In this document: positions 24,238 through 31,766 of the stretch, one piece after another
Numbering within the stretch: position 1 is the stretch's first letter
Layout: each line of letters opens with the position of its first letter
Assembly (NCBI RefSeq): GCF_000718985.1
Contig: NZ_JODL01000005.1
Location: forward strand, 1-64,000
Source: Streptomyces megasporus
GTDB taxonomy: Bacteria; Actinomycetota; Actinomycetes; Streptomycetales; Streptomycetaceae
Length of the DNA stretch: 64,000 nt
Reading direction: 5' to 3'
The notes under the pieces: generated by a model
Told to the model about the DNA's origin: nothing
The model's database searches: none
What the model saw: only the letters and a program-made list of their open reading frames with translations
Program-made: the position numbers and the translations under genes

Positions 24238-24792
24238 GTGAGCACTTACCAGGAAAGAGGCATCCCGGCCGAGGCGGACACCGCTCCGTCCGTGTCCGCG
24301 CGGACGCCCGCCGTGGCGCGGGGCGGGGCCCCGGCTCCCCGGGCCCCCCGTCCCATGGAGCCGCGACGGGACGGCGAGGGCAGCCTGGCCCACGTGGTGG
24401 AGACCCTCCTCGACAAGGGCCTGGTGCTCAACGCGGACATCATGGTGTCGGTGGCCGGCGTCGAGCTCCTCGGCATCCGGCTGCGGGCGGCCCTCGCCTC
24501 GTTCGAGACCGCCGCGCGGTACGGGTTGGAGTTCCCCGCGGGCACCGACACCGAGACGGCCGCCTGGCGCGAGAGCCGCGAGGAGAAGGAGACCTGCCCC
24601 GAGTGCGGCAAGCGGGTCCCCGTCCGCCAGTTGCTCCACGAGTGGTGTCCGTGGTGCGGGTGGCGCAGCGCCCAGGCCCGGCTGGCCGCGGGCGGCGGCG
24701 CCCCGCGTCCCCTACCGGAGCCGGGGTCCGGCGCCGGCGGCCCCGACGGCCCCGGTGACCGGGGCGGGGAGGACGGGCGGCGTGCCGGCTGA
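24238..24792 (+). CDS. GvpA/GvpJ-family gas vesicle protein with C-terminal zinc ribbon
   Basis: A 184-residue protein. After a 45-residue Pro/Ala-rich leader, residues 49-98 form the GvpA/J core (HVVETLLDKGLVLNADIMVS, then VELLGIRLRAAL). A zinc ribbon follows with Cys120, Cys123, Cys137 and Cys140 in CPEC...CPWC. Canonical GvpJ proteins lack such a ribbon. The GTG start is preceded by a weak site. It is the first gene of a four-gene gvp-like operon, and its 3' end overlaps the next start by 11 bases. It might cap, dock or regulate an assembled shell. Confidence 0.82.
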   Translation: MSTYQERGIPAEADTAPSVSARTPAVARGGAPAPRAPRPMEPRRDGEGSLAHVVETLLDKGLVLNADIMVSVAGVELLGIRLRAALASFETAARYGLEFPAGTDTETAAWRESREEKETCPECGKRVPVRQLLHEWCPWCGWRSAQARLAAGGGAPRPLPEPGSGAGGPDGPGDRGGEDGRRAG

Positions 24793-25723
24793 GCGTCCCC
24801 CGATGAAACCGACGAGGGACCCGCGGGTGACGCTGGACGACCTCGTCGAGGTCCTGCTGAACAAGGGCGCCGTCCTGCACCTGGACCTCATCGTGGCGGT
24901 GGCCGACATCCCCCTGATCGGCGTCAGTCTGCGCGCGGCGGTCGCGGGCATGGAGACCATGCTGGAGTACGGCATGCTGCGGCAGTGGGACGCCGACACC
25001 CGGGCCTGGGCGATGCGGTCCGCCGCGCGGCACGAGCTGGAGCTGCGGGCCGGCGAGGAGAGCGTCGTCCGCATGTACGGCGGCCACCTCCTGGACGACG
25101 ACTTCCACACCACCTGGCGTCCGGGCACCGTCCACCTCACCGACCGGCGGCTGGTCGTCCTGCGCCGCGATCCACGCGAGGTGCTGTGGGAAGCCGAACT
25201 CTCGGCGGTGCGCGCGGTGCGTCTGGAGAGCGAGCGCACGGTCGGCGGCGAGAGCCGCACCCGGGTGCGGGTGGAGACGGCGGACGGCGCCGGGGCACTG
25301 CTGTCCGCCGCCGATCCCGAACGGCTGCGCGACCTGCTGGTCCGCACCTGCCCCGGCCCCCTGACCTCGGACGGCCCGCGGTCCCCCCTGCCCGGCCCGG
25401 ACGAACGGGCCCTGGTGGAGGGGCACTTGTGGTACCGCGAGCCGCGCCGGGACGGTCCTCTGTGGCGCGGCGGGAACGGTCGGCTCACCCCGGCCGGCCT
25501 GGTGTGGAAGTCGCCGCTGGACGCCCGGCCCGCCCTGGTCCTGCCGGCCGCCGACGTCACCGCGGTCCGCCCCGGCGCGGAGCGCGGGCCGGGCGGCGAG
25601 GGAACCGTGTTCACCGTGGAGACCGGTTCCCGCGGGACGGTGACCCTCGCGGCCGACGAACCGCGCCGCTGGGTCGAGGCCCTGGGATCGCCGCGCGACG
25701 CGCCGGCGTTGCCCTCGGCGTGA
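24782..25723 (+). CDS. GvpA/GvpJ-family protein fused to two PH/GRAM-like domains
   Basis: A 313-residue protein. Residues 15-66 form a GvpA/J core (LVEVLLNKGAVLHLDLIVAV, IGVSLRAAVAG). Residues 89-190 look like a PH/GRAM-type beta domain with the hallmark HLTDRRLVV. Residues 208-302 repeat the pattern in a second, more divergent copy. The GTG at 24782 has GGAGG upstream and overlaps the previous gene; an ATG at 24803 is an alternative. Fusing a shell-forming fold to lipid- or protein-binding domains is unusual and suggests tethering to membrane. Confidence 0.78.
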   Translation: MPAERPPMKPTRDPRVTLDDLVEVLLNKGAVLHLDLIVAVADIPLIGVSLRAAVAGMETMLEYGMLRQWDADTRAWAMRSAARHELELRAGEESVVRMYGGHLLDDDFHTTWRPGTVHLTDRRLVVLRRDPREVLWEAELSAVRAVRLESERTVGGESRTRVRVETADGAGALLSAADPERLRDLLVRTCPGPLTSDGPRSPLPGPDERALVEGHLWYREPRRDGPLWRGGNGRLTPAGLVWKSPLDARPALVLPAADVTAVRPGAERGPGGEGTVFTVETGSRGTVTLAADEPRRWVEALGSPRDAPALPSA

Positions 25724-25794
25724 CGGGACGGCACGGGACACGGCGAGGGGCGCGGGCGGAAGACGGCGGGAGAACACGGCGGGAGGAGGAGACG

Positions 25795-26109
25795 ATGGCC
25801 ATCACAGTCGACGAGAAGAGCCTCAAACACGGGGTGCTGTCCCTGGTGGTCACCTTGGTGGAGGTGATCCAGGAGGCCCTGGAACGCCAGGCCGTGCGCC
25901 GGATGGAGGGCGGCGACCTGACCGTGGAGGAGCTCGAACGCCTCGGTGACGCCCTCCTCGAACTGGACGAGGCGATCGAGGAGATCAAGGCCGACCACGG
26001 CATCACCGAATCCGTCGCGGACCTGCACCGGGGCCTGGACGAGGTCGTGGACGACGTGGTGGACAAGCTGGTCAACCCCGCCCGCTGGGCCGAGGAGGCG
26101 CGACGGTGA
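25795..26109 (+). CDS. gvpK: Gas vesicle protein GvpK
   Basis: A 104-residue protein with the GvpK pattern: LKHGVLSLVVTLVEVIQEAL, then RRMEGGDLTVEELERLGDALLELD, broken here by the strongly conserved EELERLG. GvpK is an accessory factor needed in vesicle formation. GGGAGGAGGA five bases before the ATG is a strong ribosome site. The stop overlaps the GTG of the GvpF/L gene. It is the clearest gas vesicle hallmark of the operon. Confidence 0.92.
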   Translation: MAITVDEKSLKHGVLSLVVTLVEVIQEALERQAVRRMEGGDLTVEELERLGDALLELDEAIEEIKADHGITESVADLHRGLDEVVDDVVDKLVNPARWAEEARR

Positions 26110-26972
26110 CGGAACGGGCCCTCTACGTCTACGCGTTGGTGCCCCACCGGCCTGGCGCCGCCGACGGCGTCACCGGCGTCGACGGCCACCCCCTGCGTCT
26201 GCTGGACGTACCGGGCACGGGCGTCGCGGCCCTGGTCCACGACGCGGACCCGACCCCCTACCAGGGGACGGACGAGGAGGTGCGCCGCCGGGTGGCCGAA
26301 CAGGACGCCGCGGTGGTGGCGGTGTGGGAGCGCACGGGGACGGCCCTGCCCATGACCTTCAACGTCCTGGTGGCGCCCGACACCCCCTCCGACGTCCCGG
26401 CCGACGCCCCTCGGGACGCTCGGGACGCTCGGAGCGCTCGGAGCGCCGAGGAGCGGCTGCGGGAGTGGATCGCCTCCCACGCGGACGGACTCCGCGCCCG
26501 GATGGACTCCCTGGCCGACCGGGCCGAGCTCAGGGTGGAGATCACCGTCGACCGGGCGGCGTCCGCGCGGGACGACGAACGCGCCCGCTCCCTGGAGGCC
26601 GAGCTGGCGGACCGCTCCCCCGGCCTGCGGCGTCTGCTGACCCGGCAGTTGGAACAGATCCGTCGGGAGTCCGCCGAACGGCTCGCCGACGCCCTCTACG
26701 CCGACGTCCGCCACCGGCTCCTGGCGGTGGCGGAGGACCTGCGCGAGCGGAGCCGGAGCGTGCGCGACGCCGACGAGCTCGGCGTCCTCTCCGCGGCGCT
26801 CCTCGTCCGGAGGTCGGACATCGAGGCCGTGGGCGCCGTCCTCGCGGCCGTGCGGGACGAGCAGCCCGCCGCGCGCATCCGTTTCCTCGGCCCCTGGCCG
26901 CCCTACTCCTTCGCCGACCTCTCCGACGACGGCCCCCAGGGCGCGTCCGCCCCGGCCGCCGCGCGGGGCTGA
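26106..26972 (+). CDS. Gas vesicle protein GvpF/GvpL family
   Basis: A 288-residue GvpF/GvpL-type accessory protein. It opens with LYVYALVPHR and includes VAALVHDADPTPYQG, then EQDAAVVAVWERTGTALPMTFN, the family's N-terminal alpha/beta domain; the C-terminal half is helical. A Arg/Asp/Ala/Ser insert at about residues 101-112 is encoded by a 9-bp tandem repeat. The GTG overlaps the gvpK stop. Only one F/L protein is present, while typical Streptomyces clusters have separate F and L genes. Confidence 0.88.
   Translation: MTERALYVYALVPHRPGAADGVTGVDGHPLRLLDVPGTGVAALVHDADPTPYQGTDEEVRRRVAEQDAAVVAVWERTGTALPMTFNVLVAPDTPSDVPADAPRDARDARSARSAEERLREWIASHADGLRARMDSLADRAELRVEITVDRAASARDDERARSLEAELADRSPGLRRLLTRQLEQIRRESAERLADALYADVRHRLLAVAEDLRERSRSVRDADELGVLSAALLVRRSDIEAVGAVLAAVRDEQPAARIRFLGPWPPYSFADLSDDGPQGASAPAAARG
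26412..26447 (+). repeat. 9-bp tandem repeat inside the GvpF/L gene
   Basis: Four consecutive 9-base units (two CGGGACGCT and two CGGAGCG-type) encode RDA and RSA triplets. The repeat preserves the frame and probably extends a loop. Confidence 0.85.
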
Positions 26973-27053
26973 ACGTCCCTCACCCGGCGGACCCGCGCCG
27001 TACGGCCCCGGCCCTCGGGGAAGGCCGTCTTCCCCGGAGCCGGCCGGACGGGC

Positions 27054-27599
27054 TCAGACGTCGAACTCCTCCGGGCGGAGCCCCAGCGCGGCGCAGGCCT
27101 CCCGGACGACGTGCTGCTCGGCCTGCGCGAAGTAGCCGTCGGAACCGGCGATCACGATGCCGGTCTGGATCACCGCCCTGGCCTCCGTCGGCTTCTTGGC
27201 GACCTTGGCGATCTCCTGCATCGCCTCCGCCTTGCCCGCCTGGAAGTCGGCCAGCAGGTGGTCCAGGTGCTTGTTGAACCGCTGACGGAGCTGGTCCGCC
27301 GGGAAGTTCTGCAGGACGTCGTTGCCGACGATCATCGACTCGACGTGCTGCCGCTCGGCCGGGTCGACCTGCCCGTCCGCGGCGGCCACCAGCGCGCACA
27401 TCGCCATGCTCGCGTCCCGGAAGGCGCCGCTCTTCAACTCCGTCTTCACGGAGCTGAGCTGGGACTTCAGCATGTTCACCAGCCGGGTGCGCGAACCCCC
27501 GCCGGCCCCGGCGCCCCGGCCTCCGCCGGGCCCGCCCGGTGTGCCCGTGTCCCGGGACTGCTGAAGGCTCTTGGCCTGGTCCTTGATCCGATCCCACAT
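27054..27599 (-). CDS. TerB-family tellurite resistance protein
   Basis: A 181-residue protein. After a Gly/Pro-rich N-terminal stretch, residues 45-181 form the all-helical TerB fold with acidic residues for metal binding: ALVAAADGQVDPAERQHVE, GNDVLQNFPA and IVIAGSDGYFAQAEQHVV. TerB senses or buffers metal in Ter stress systems. It is convergent with the gas-vesicle-like operon and more than 15 kb from the other ter genes here. The ATG at 27599 gives MWDRIKDQAK, a typical start for actinobacterial TerB. Confidence 0.88.
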   Translation of the reverse strand: MWDRIKDQAKSLQQSRDTGTPGGPGGGRGAGAGGGSRTRLVNMLKSQLSSVKTELKSGAFRDASMAMCALVAAADGQVDPAERQHVESMIVGNDVLQNFPADQLRQRFNKHLDHLLADFQAGKAEAMQEIAKVAKKPTEARAVIQTGIVIAGSDGYFAQAEQHVVREACAALGLRPEEFDV

Positions 27600-27738
27600 C
27601 GCCACCGGTGCCACCTCGGCTTCGTTCGCTGCCCGTCTCGTCACGGTCCGTGCCCTGCCAACGATCCCGGACCGTGATCGGGTTCCGCCGGCGGCCGGCC
27701 GTCCACCGTCCGGCCCCCACACGTCCGCCCCGGCCGGC

Positions 27739-28440
27739 TCAGGCCGCCCGCTGCCAGATCGCCTCCCACTGGCACCAGTGCCCGGGGGCCGGCGGGACCC
27801 TCCTCTCCGTCACCCTGGTCGGGGCGACGACCGGCTCGAAGTCCGCCGGAACGGCCGCCCGGAGCTCGTCCTCCGCGAAGAAGTGAACGTCCAGCCCCTT
27901 CTTCGGGCCGACGCGGTAGCGGACCGTCAGGCCGCCGTCCGGATGGGTCTCGACCACGTCGTGCTCCGGATGGACGTGGGTGCCGACGGCGTTGACGCGG
28001 ACGCACAGGAGACCGCCGGGCGACACCAGGCCGGCCGCGGTCCGGACGTGGTCGTGGCACCGGGCGCGCGTGCCGTGCTGGAAGACCTGGATCCCGACCA
28101 CGAGCGGGAACCGCGCGCCGGGCGGAAGGTCGTCCACGGTGCCGCGCACGAGCCGGTCGGGCGGCAGGTCGGGCAGCCGCTCCCGCAGCGCCTCCAACGC
28201 CTCCCCCGAGACGTCGAGCCCCACGAGGTCGAGGCCCGCCTCCCGGAGAGGGACGAGGTTCCGGCCGTTCCCGCACCCGATGTACAGGCCCGACCGGAGT
28301 CCCCGGGCGCGGGCCTCCTCGATGACGGTCTCCACCATCGCCACGGGCGGCTCGTCCCGGTAGCGGCCACGGCGGTACTCGTCGTCCCACCTCTCGGCCA
28401 CCTCCCCCTCCGTCCCGGCCCCGCTTCCGTCCACGTCCAT
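27739..28440 (-). CDS. Class I SAM-dependent methyltransferase
   Basis: A 233-residue methyltransferase. Motif I is LYIGCGNGRNLVPL, followed by GLDLVGLDVSGEALE (acidic residue for the ribose) and GTVDDLPPG. The strand-4 region is PLVVGIQVFQHGT. The Tellurite methyltransferase-like C-terminal layout (VRVNAVGTHVHPEHD) is seen in the family near TehB, so a metalloid substrate is possible but unproven. The ATG has GGAGGGGG upstream. The gene is divergent from the DHFR-like gene. Confidence 0.8.
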   Translation of the reverse strand: MDVDGSGAGTEGEVAERWDDEYRRGRYRDEPPVAMVETVIEEARARGLRSGLYIGCGNGRNLVPLREAGLDLVGLDVSGEALEALRERLPDLPPDRLVRGTVDDLPPGARFPLVVGIQVFQHGTRARCHDHVRTAAGLVSPGGLLCVRVNAVGTHVHPEHDVVETHPDGGLTVRYRVGPKKGLDVHFFAEDELRAAVPADFEPVVAPTRVTERRVPPAPGHWCQWEAIWQRAA

Positions 28441-28685
28441 CGCGCCCCCTCCGACCGGTCCGCACGGTTGTGGAAAGCCCTACCCGCGACGGGCGGCGGG
28501 GACCCGCGTCCGGCCCTCCGACGTTTCCCGGACCCGTCCGTGTCAGTGGGGGCAGGTAACTTCCCGTACCACGCGGAGCAAGGTGACGGGGCGTCATACG
28601 CCCTGTCTTCATGGGCGACCGGCGTTCGTCCCCTCGTGCCGCGGTCCGACCTCGCCCCGTCCCGAAACGTGAAAGGAAGCGATCC

Positions 28686-29246
28686 GTGCGCACGTTCAAG
28701 CTCCAGGTCCAAACCACCGTCGACGGCTACATGGCCGGCCCGAACGGCGAGATGGACTGGATGACCCTCCCCTGGTCCGACGACGTCAACGACTACGTCG
28801 ACGCGCTCACCGAGCCGGTCGACTGCATCGTGCTGGGCCGCAGACTCGCCGAGGGGTTCATTCCGACGTGGGCGGCCGGGCCCGAGGGCGAGGACCAGGC
28901 GTCCATCGACAAGATGAACAACACGCCCAAGGTGGTGATCTCCGACTCCCTCACCGAGTCGCCCTGGGAGAACACCGTCGTCGCCGGCGGCGACCTGACC
29001 GAGACCATCGCCGACCTCAAGTCCCGGCCGGGCGGGGACATGATCGCCTACGGGGGCGGCACGCTCGTGTCGAGCCTGATCGCCGAGGGCCTGCTCGACG
29101 AACTGCACCTGTTCGTCAACCCGGTCGCGATCGGCGGCGGAATGCCCGTGTTCCCCCGCGACACCCGCCGGCGGTTCCGCCTCGTCGCCGCGCGGCCGTT
29201 CGAGTGCGGGATCACCGCGCTGCACTTCGAACCGGAACGCTCCTGA
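28686..29246 (+). CDS. Dihydrofolate reductase (RibD C-terminal) family protein
   Basis: A 186-residue NADPH-binding protein of the RibD-C family, common in actinomycetes and rarely tested. It begins with a strand and the TVDGYMAGPNGEMDW motif, has CIVLGRRLAEGF, GGDMIAYGGGTLVSSL (the pyrophosphate loop) and LHLFVNPVAIGGGMPVF. The GTG at 28686 has GAAAGGA eight bases upstream. It is a single gene, so its physiological substrate cannot be judged. Confidence 0.87.
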   Translation: MRTFKLQVQTTVDGYMAGPNGEMDWMTLPWSDDVNDYVDALTEPVDCIVLGRRLAEGFIPTWAAGPEGEDQASIDKMNNTPKVVISDSLTESPWENTVVAGGDLTETIADLKSRPGGDMIAYGGGTLVSSLIAEGLLDELHLFVNPVAIGGGMPVFPRDTRRRFRLVAARPFECGITALHFEPERS

Positions 29247-29427
29247 GCACCACCGCCAGTGTGGGCGGGGGGATCGGCCACCGCCGATGTCGGAACCCGA
29301 TACCGAGGACCTCGGGCCCACCGGCCGGGGGTCCTCCGGACCGCTCGCGGTCACCCGTGAGCACTCCTTCTCCGACGCGCCGCGATTCCGTAGGGTTCGA
29401 CCGTTCGAAACGGATTCCGGGGGGCAC

Positions 29428-29772
29428 GTGACTGTTTCCACGGACCGGAGTCGCGCCCGGCGCGTGATACGCGGGATCGGCTCCTTCTCACGTGAGTTCC
29501 TGGGTGAATTCATCGGAGAGGCAGTGCTGACGGTGGTGGCCTGCCTCACCGTGCTGGGACTGGCTCTGGTGTTTGTTTGGGGGTGGGAGCGCGGTCCGCT
29601 CGTCACCGGTGGAGCAGGCGGTGCCGCGCTGGTCTTCCTCGGTTACGGCGGCTGGGAGTTGCTTCGTCCTGCCAGGCCGGGGCGGCGTGGCCGGTTGGCC
29701 GGCGTGGCGGGAATCGCGTTCACGGTGGCAGCCGTGTTCGTCGGCTACGCCTCGTCCTGTGGCTGCTCCTGA
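29428..29772 (+). CDS. Small membrane protein of unknown function
   Basis: A 114-residue hypothetical protein with three hydrophobic segments (about residues 29-47, 53-71 and 84-104) and an Arg-rich cytoplasmic N-terminus. It ends in Cys-Gly-Cys-Ser. The GTG at 29428 follows GGGGGGCA; an earlier start at 29287 would add a charged leader without support. Base composition is slightly lower in GC than the neighbours, which fits an accessory patch. I do not recognise a family. Confidence 0.55.
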   Translation: MTVSTDRSRARRVIRGIGSFSREFLGEFIGEAVLTVVACLTVLGLALVFVWGWERGPLVTGGAGGAALVFLGYGGWELLRPARPGRRGRLAGVAGIAFTVAAVFVGYASSCGCS

Positions 29773-29888
29773 CGGGAGATGTGACTGCGCCGGTCAGCCG
29801 CACGACTGTTCCAGCACACCACCCTCACTTGCGATGATCTGATCGGTCGTTGCCTGCCAACGCCTGCCGGCCTTGATTCGGGGGACTC

Positions 29889-30371
29889 GTGGACGATCCA
29901 GCAGCGGAGGAGCCTCGGGAGACCCATCACATGGATCCCAGGGCCGAACAAATCGAGCTGACGCGGCGCCGCACCCTCCTGTACACCGCCGGCTGGTTTC
30001 TCTTCTCCCTGACCATGCCGGCCGCTGCCGGATGGGGAGCCCTGGATTGGGCTGCCGCTCTCGGGAAGGGAACAACCGGAAGCCTGCGGATCGATGTGTG
30101 CGACATGAGGTCCGGTGCGCGGGGCGGCGAGGAGCGAGTCTGCCTGGGTGCCTTCCGCTCGGACGCCGGCAGGTTCGACGAACACGCGGAGGTGACGTCC
30201 AACAGCCCCGTCGGCGAGTCCATACCCGTGACTCGGACGCTCCTCGGTGAGTACATACAACAAGACACGTGGTTCGCTGCGGGAGCCGCGTTCCGGACAC
30301 TGGTCTTCGCCACCGTGTGCGCTGGGTGCGGAGCGATGGGAGGGCGGTACGTTCGGCGCCTTCTGAGGTGA
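29889..30371 (+). CDS. Membrane protein of unknown function with four-Cys loop
   Basis: A 160-residue hypothetical protein. There are membrane segments near residues 31-53 and 128-150. The loop between them (about 80 residues) is probably outside the cell, with Cys in DVCDMRSG and RVCLGAF that may pair. The GTG is preceded by GGGGGA. Codon use is less GC-biased than in the flanking core genes. It sits in the patch between the DHFR-like gene and tRNA-Val. Confidence 0.55.
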   Translation: MDDPAAEEPRETHHMDPRAEQIELTRRRTLLYTAGWFLFSLTMPAAAGWGALDWAAALGKGTTGSLRIDVCDMRSGARGGEERVCLGAFRSDAGRFDEHAEVTSNSPVGESIPVTRTLLGEYIQQDTWFAAGAAFRTLVFATVCAGCGAMGGRYVRRLLR

Positions 30372-30550
30372 CCACCGGGCCCTTCCGGTATCGGTTCTTC
30401 CGGAAGCGACGAGTCGGGTCCTCCACACGCACCGACCGACTGCGCCCGACCCTGTGACCTGCGTAGACGCCGAAGCCGGCTGTCGGCATCCGTCAACACC
30501 TGTTCGCCTCGGACGGACCAGGGACAGCCCAGCGCCCTCCCGGCTGCTTC

Positions 30551-31106
30551 TCAGCAGTGGGTGCGCCATTCCTCGTCGGGTATGAATCCCTCCCAGGCAT
30601 CACACACACGGTCGGCCCACTCTCGCGCCACGAAAACCGGTCGGGTGAGAAAGGATGTCTCCCGCGCGCTGCACACGGAGTACAAGGCCGAACACATCCG
30701 CCCCAAGATCCCCGTACTGGGAGCATCCGACGTGTTCCCCCAAGCCTTGGGTCCTCAGGTGGCCGACGAATCGATCGTTCAACTCGGACGGGACTTTTCC
30801 CACCAACCGGAGACCGTGAAGGGTGACTTGCGGGCCGTGAAGCGCATCGATCGCCATACCGGCAAGGTGTCCGGGCTTTTCGTAGTACGTCGTCAGGGCC
30901 TGCCCGTGGGAGGTGGAAAGGTGGAAGGACGCCCAACGGCCGGTCAGCATCACCGCGGCGTGGTCCACACCCAATGCCGCGACCACTTCGTCATGACTCA
31001 TCCCGAACCGGAGCGGTCCCACACTCAGGAGGGGCACCGACTCCCACTGCAGTCGCTCCTCATCGTTCAGCACAATGCCCGCACGCCGCATGATCCCCGG
31101 CCCCAT
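30551..31106 (-). pseudogene. Hypothetical protein gene with a frameshift near its 3' end
   Basis: The frame beginning at 31106 codes for a protein that runs with good character (VGPLRFGMSHDEVVAALG and so on) up to HPTGF, then ends abnormally at 30600. In the next frame the sequence continues FVAREWADRVCDAWEGFIPD and stops at 30551 with a natural Trp/Asp/Glu-rich C-terminus. Removing one base from the four-A run at 30633-30636 (plus strand) joins the two into about 184 residues. It is either a real frameshift mutation or a homopolymer sequencing error. The function is unknown. Confidence 0.65.
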
Positions 31107-31146
31107 CCGCCCTGTCGGCTTGATCGCAGCCGCACCCTACCGAGCG

Positions 31147-31475
31147 GTCGGCGGAGCGGCTTCCCTGCCTCCGCTGCCGGCTCTCCTTGCGGCCTTCTGC
31201 GCCCTCCGCTTCGGTGAGCCGGCCGCTCTCCAGCCCCGTGACATCGCCCTGGAGTCCCGTACGATCTCCGTCCGCCGCTCACCGAGACCCGTGCGGACGG
31301 GACCATCGCCAAGACACCCAAGAGCGCGGCCGGTGTCCGCACCGTGGCACTCCCGGCCTCACTCGCACCGGAGCCGGCTCACCACCCGGGCGAGTACACG
31401 GAGGCCGGCCGCACCGGTTCGGCCCTCGTCTGTGAAGGACAGAGGCCCGGGCCTCCGGGCTTGCACCCGCTGACC
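31147..31475 (+). pseudogene. Decayed tyrosine recombinase (phage/ICE integrase) fragment
   Basis: One frame encodes LAAFCALRFGEPAALQPRDIALESRTISVRRS, cut here to its key part LRFGEPAALQPRDI, resembling the LRxGEhxxLxxxDh motif around the first catalytic Arg. About one base out of frame it continues with IAKTPKSAAGVRTVALPASL and HHPGEYTEAG, which match the following integrase segment. The reading breaks down before 31475. The C-terminal His-x-x-Arg and Tyr region is missing. It points toward the 3' end of the adjacent tRNA-Val, the standard location of integrase genes of elements inserted in tRNA genes. Confidence 0.65.
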
Positions 31476-31502
31476 TGGGCCTTCCGCGTGTCCTGCTGCT
31501 GG

Positions 31503-31574
31503 TGGGCGCAGACGGGTTCGAACCGCCGACATCTGCCTTGTAAGGGCAGCGCTCTACCGCTGAGCTATGCGCCC
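31503..31574 (-). tRNA. tRNA-Val(UAC)
   Basis: The minus strand folds into a full cloverleaf: acceptor GGGCGCA paired with TGCGCCC, D-arm GCTC...GAGC, anticodon stem CTGCC/GGCAG with loop CTTACAA (anticodon TAC), and T-arm with GGTTCGAAC. A CCA end is encoded at 31500-31502. It reads GUA valine codons, rare in this genome type. Confidence 0.97.
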
Positions 31575-31766
31575 GGGGGGATATGGAGACACAGCGTACC
31601 CTGCCGTCCGGTCGGCGCCGCAAACCCCACAGGGGAACGGGGGCTTTCCCCAGCACCGATCCGGTGGTCCGCGGGATGCCGGGGCAGGGGCGGAGATCCG
31701 TACCGTCGCGGTACGCGATGACGCGTCCTGGCGACGCGTCCTGTCCACCGGATACGGAGAACGCCG

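Noticed and set aside
31503..31574. A visible att repeat pair flanking a full integrative element
   Set aside because: I found no second copy of the tRNA 3' end in the window; only the integrase relic remains.
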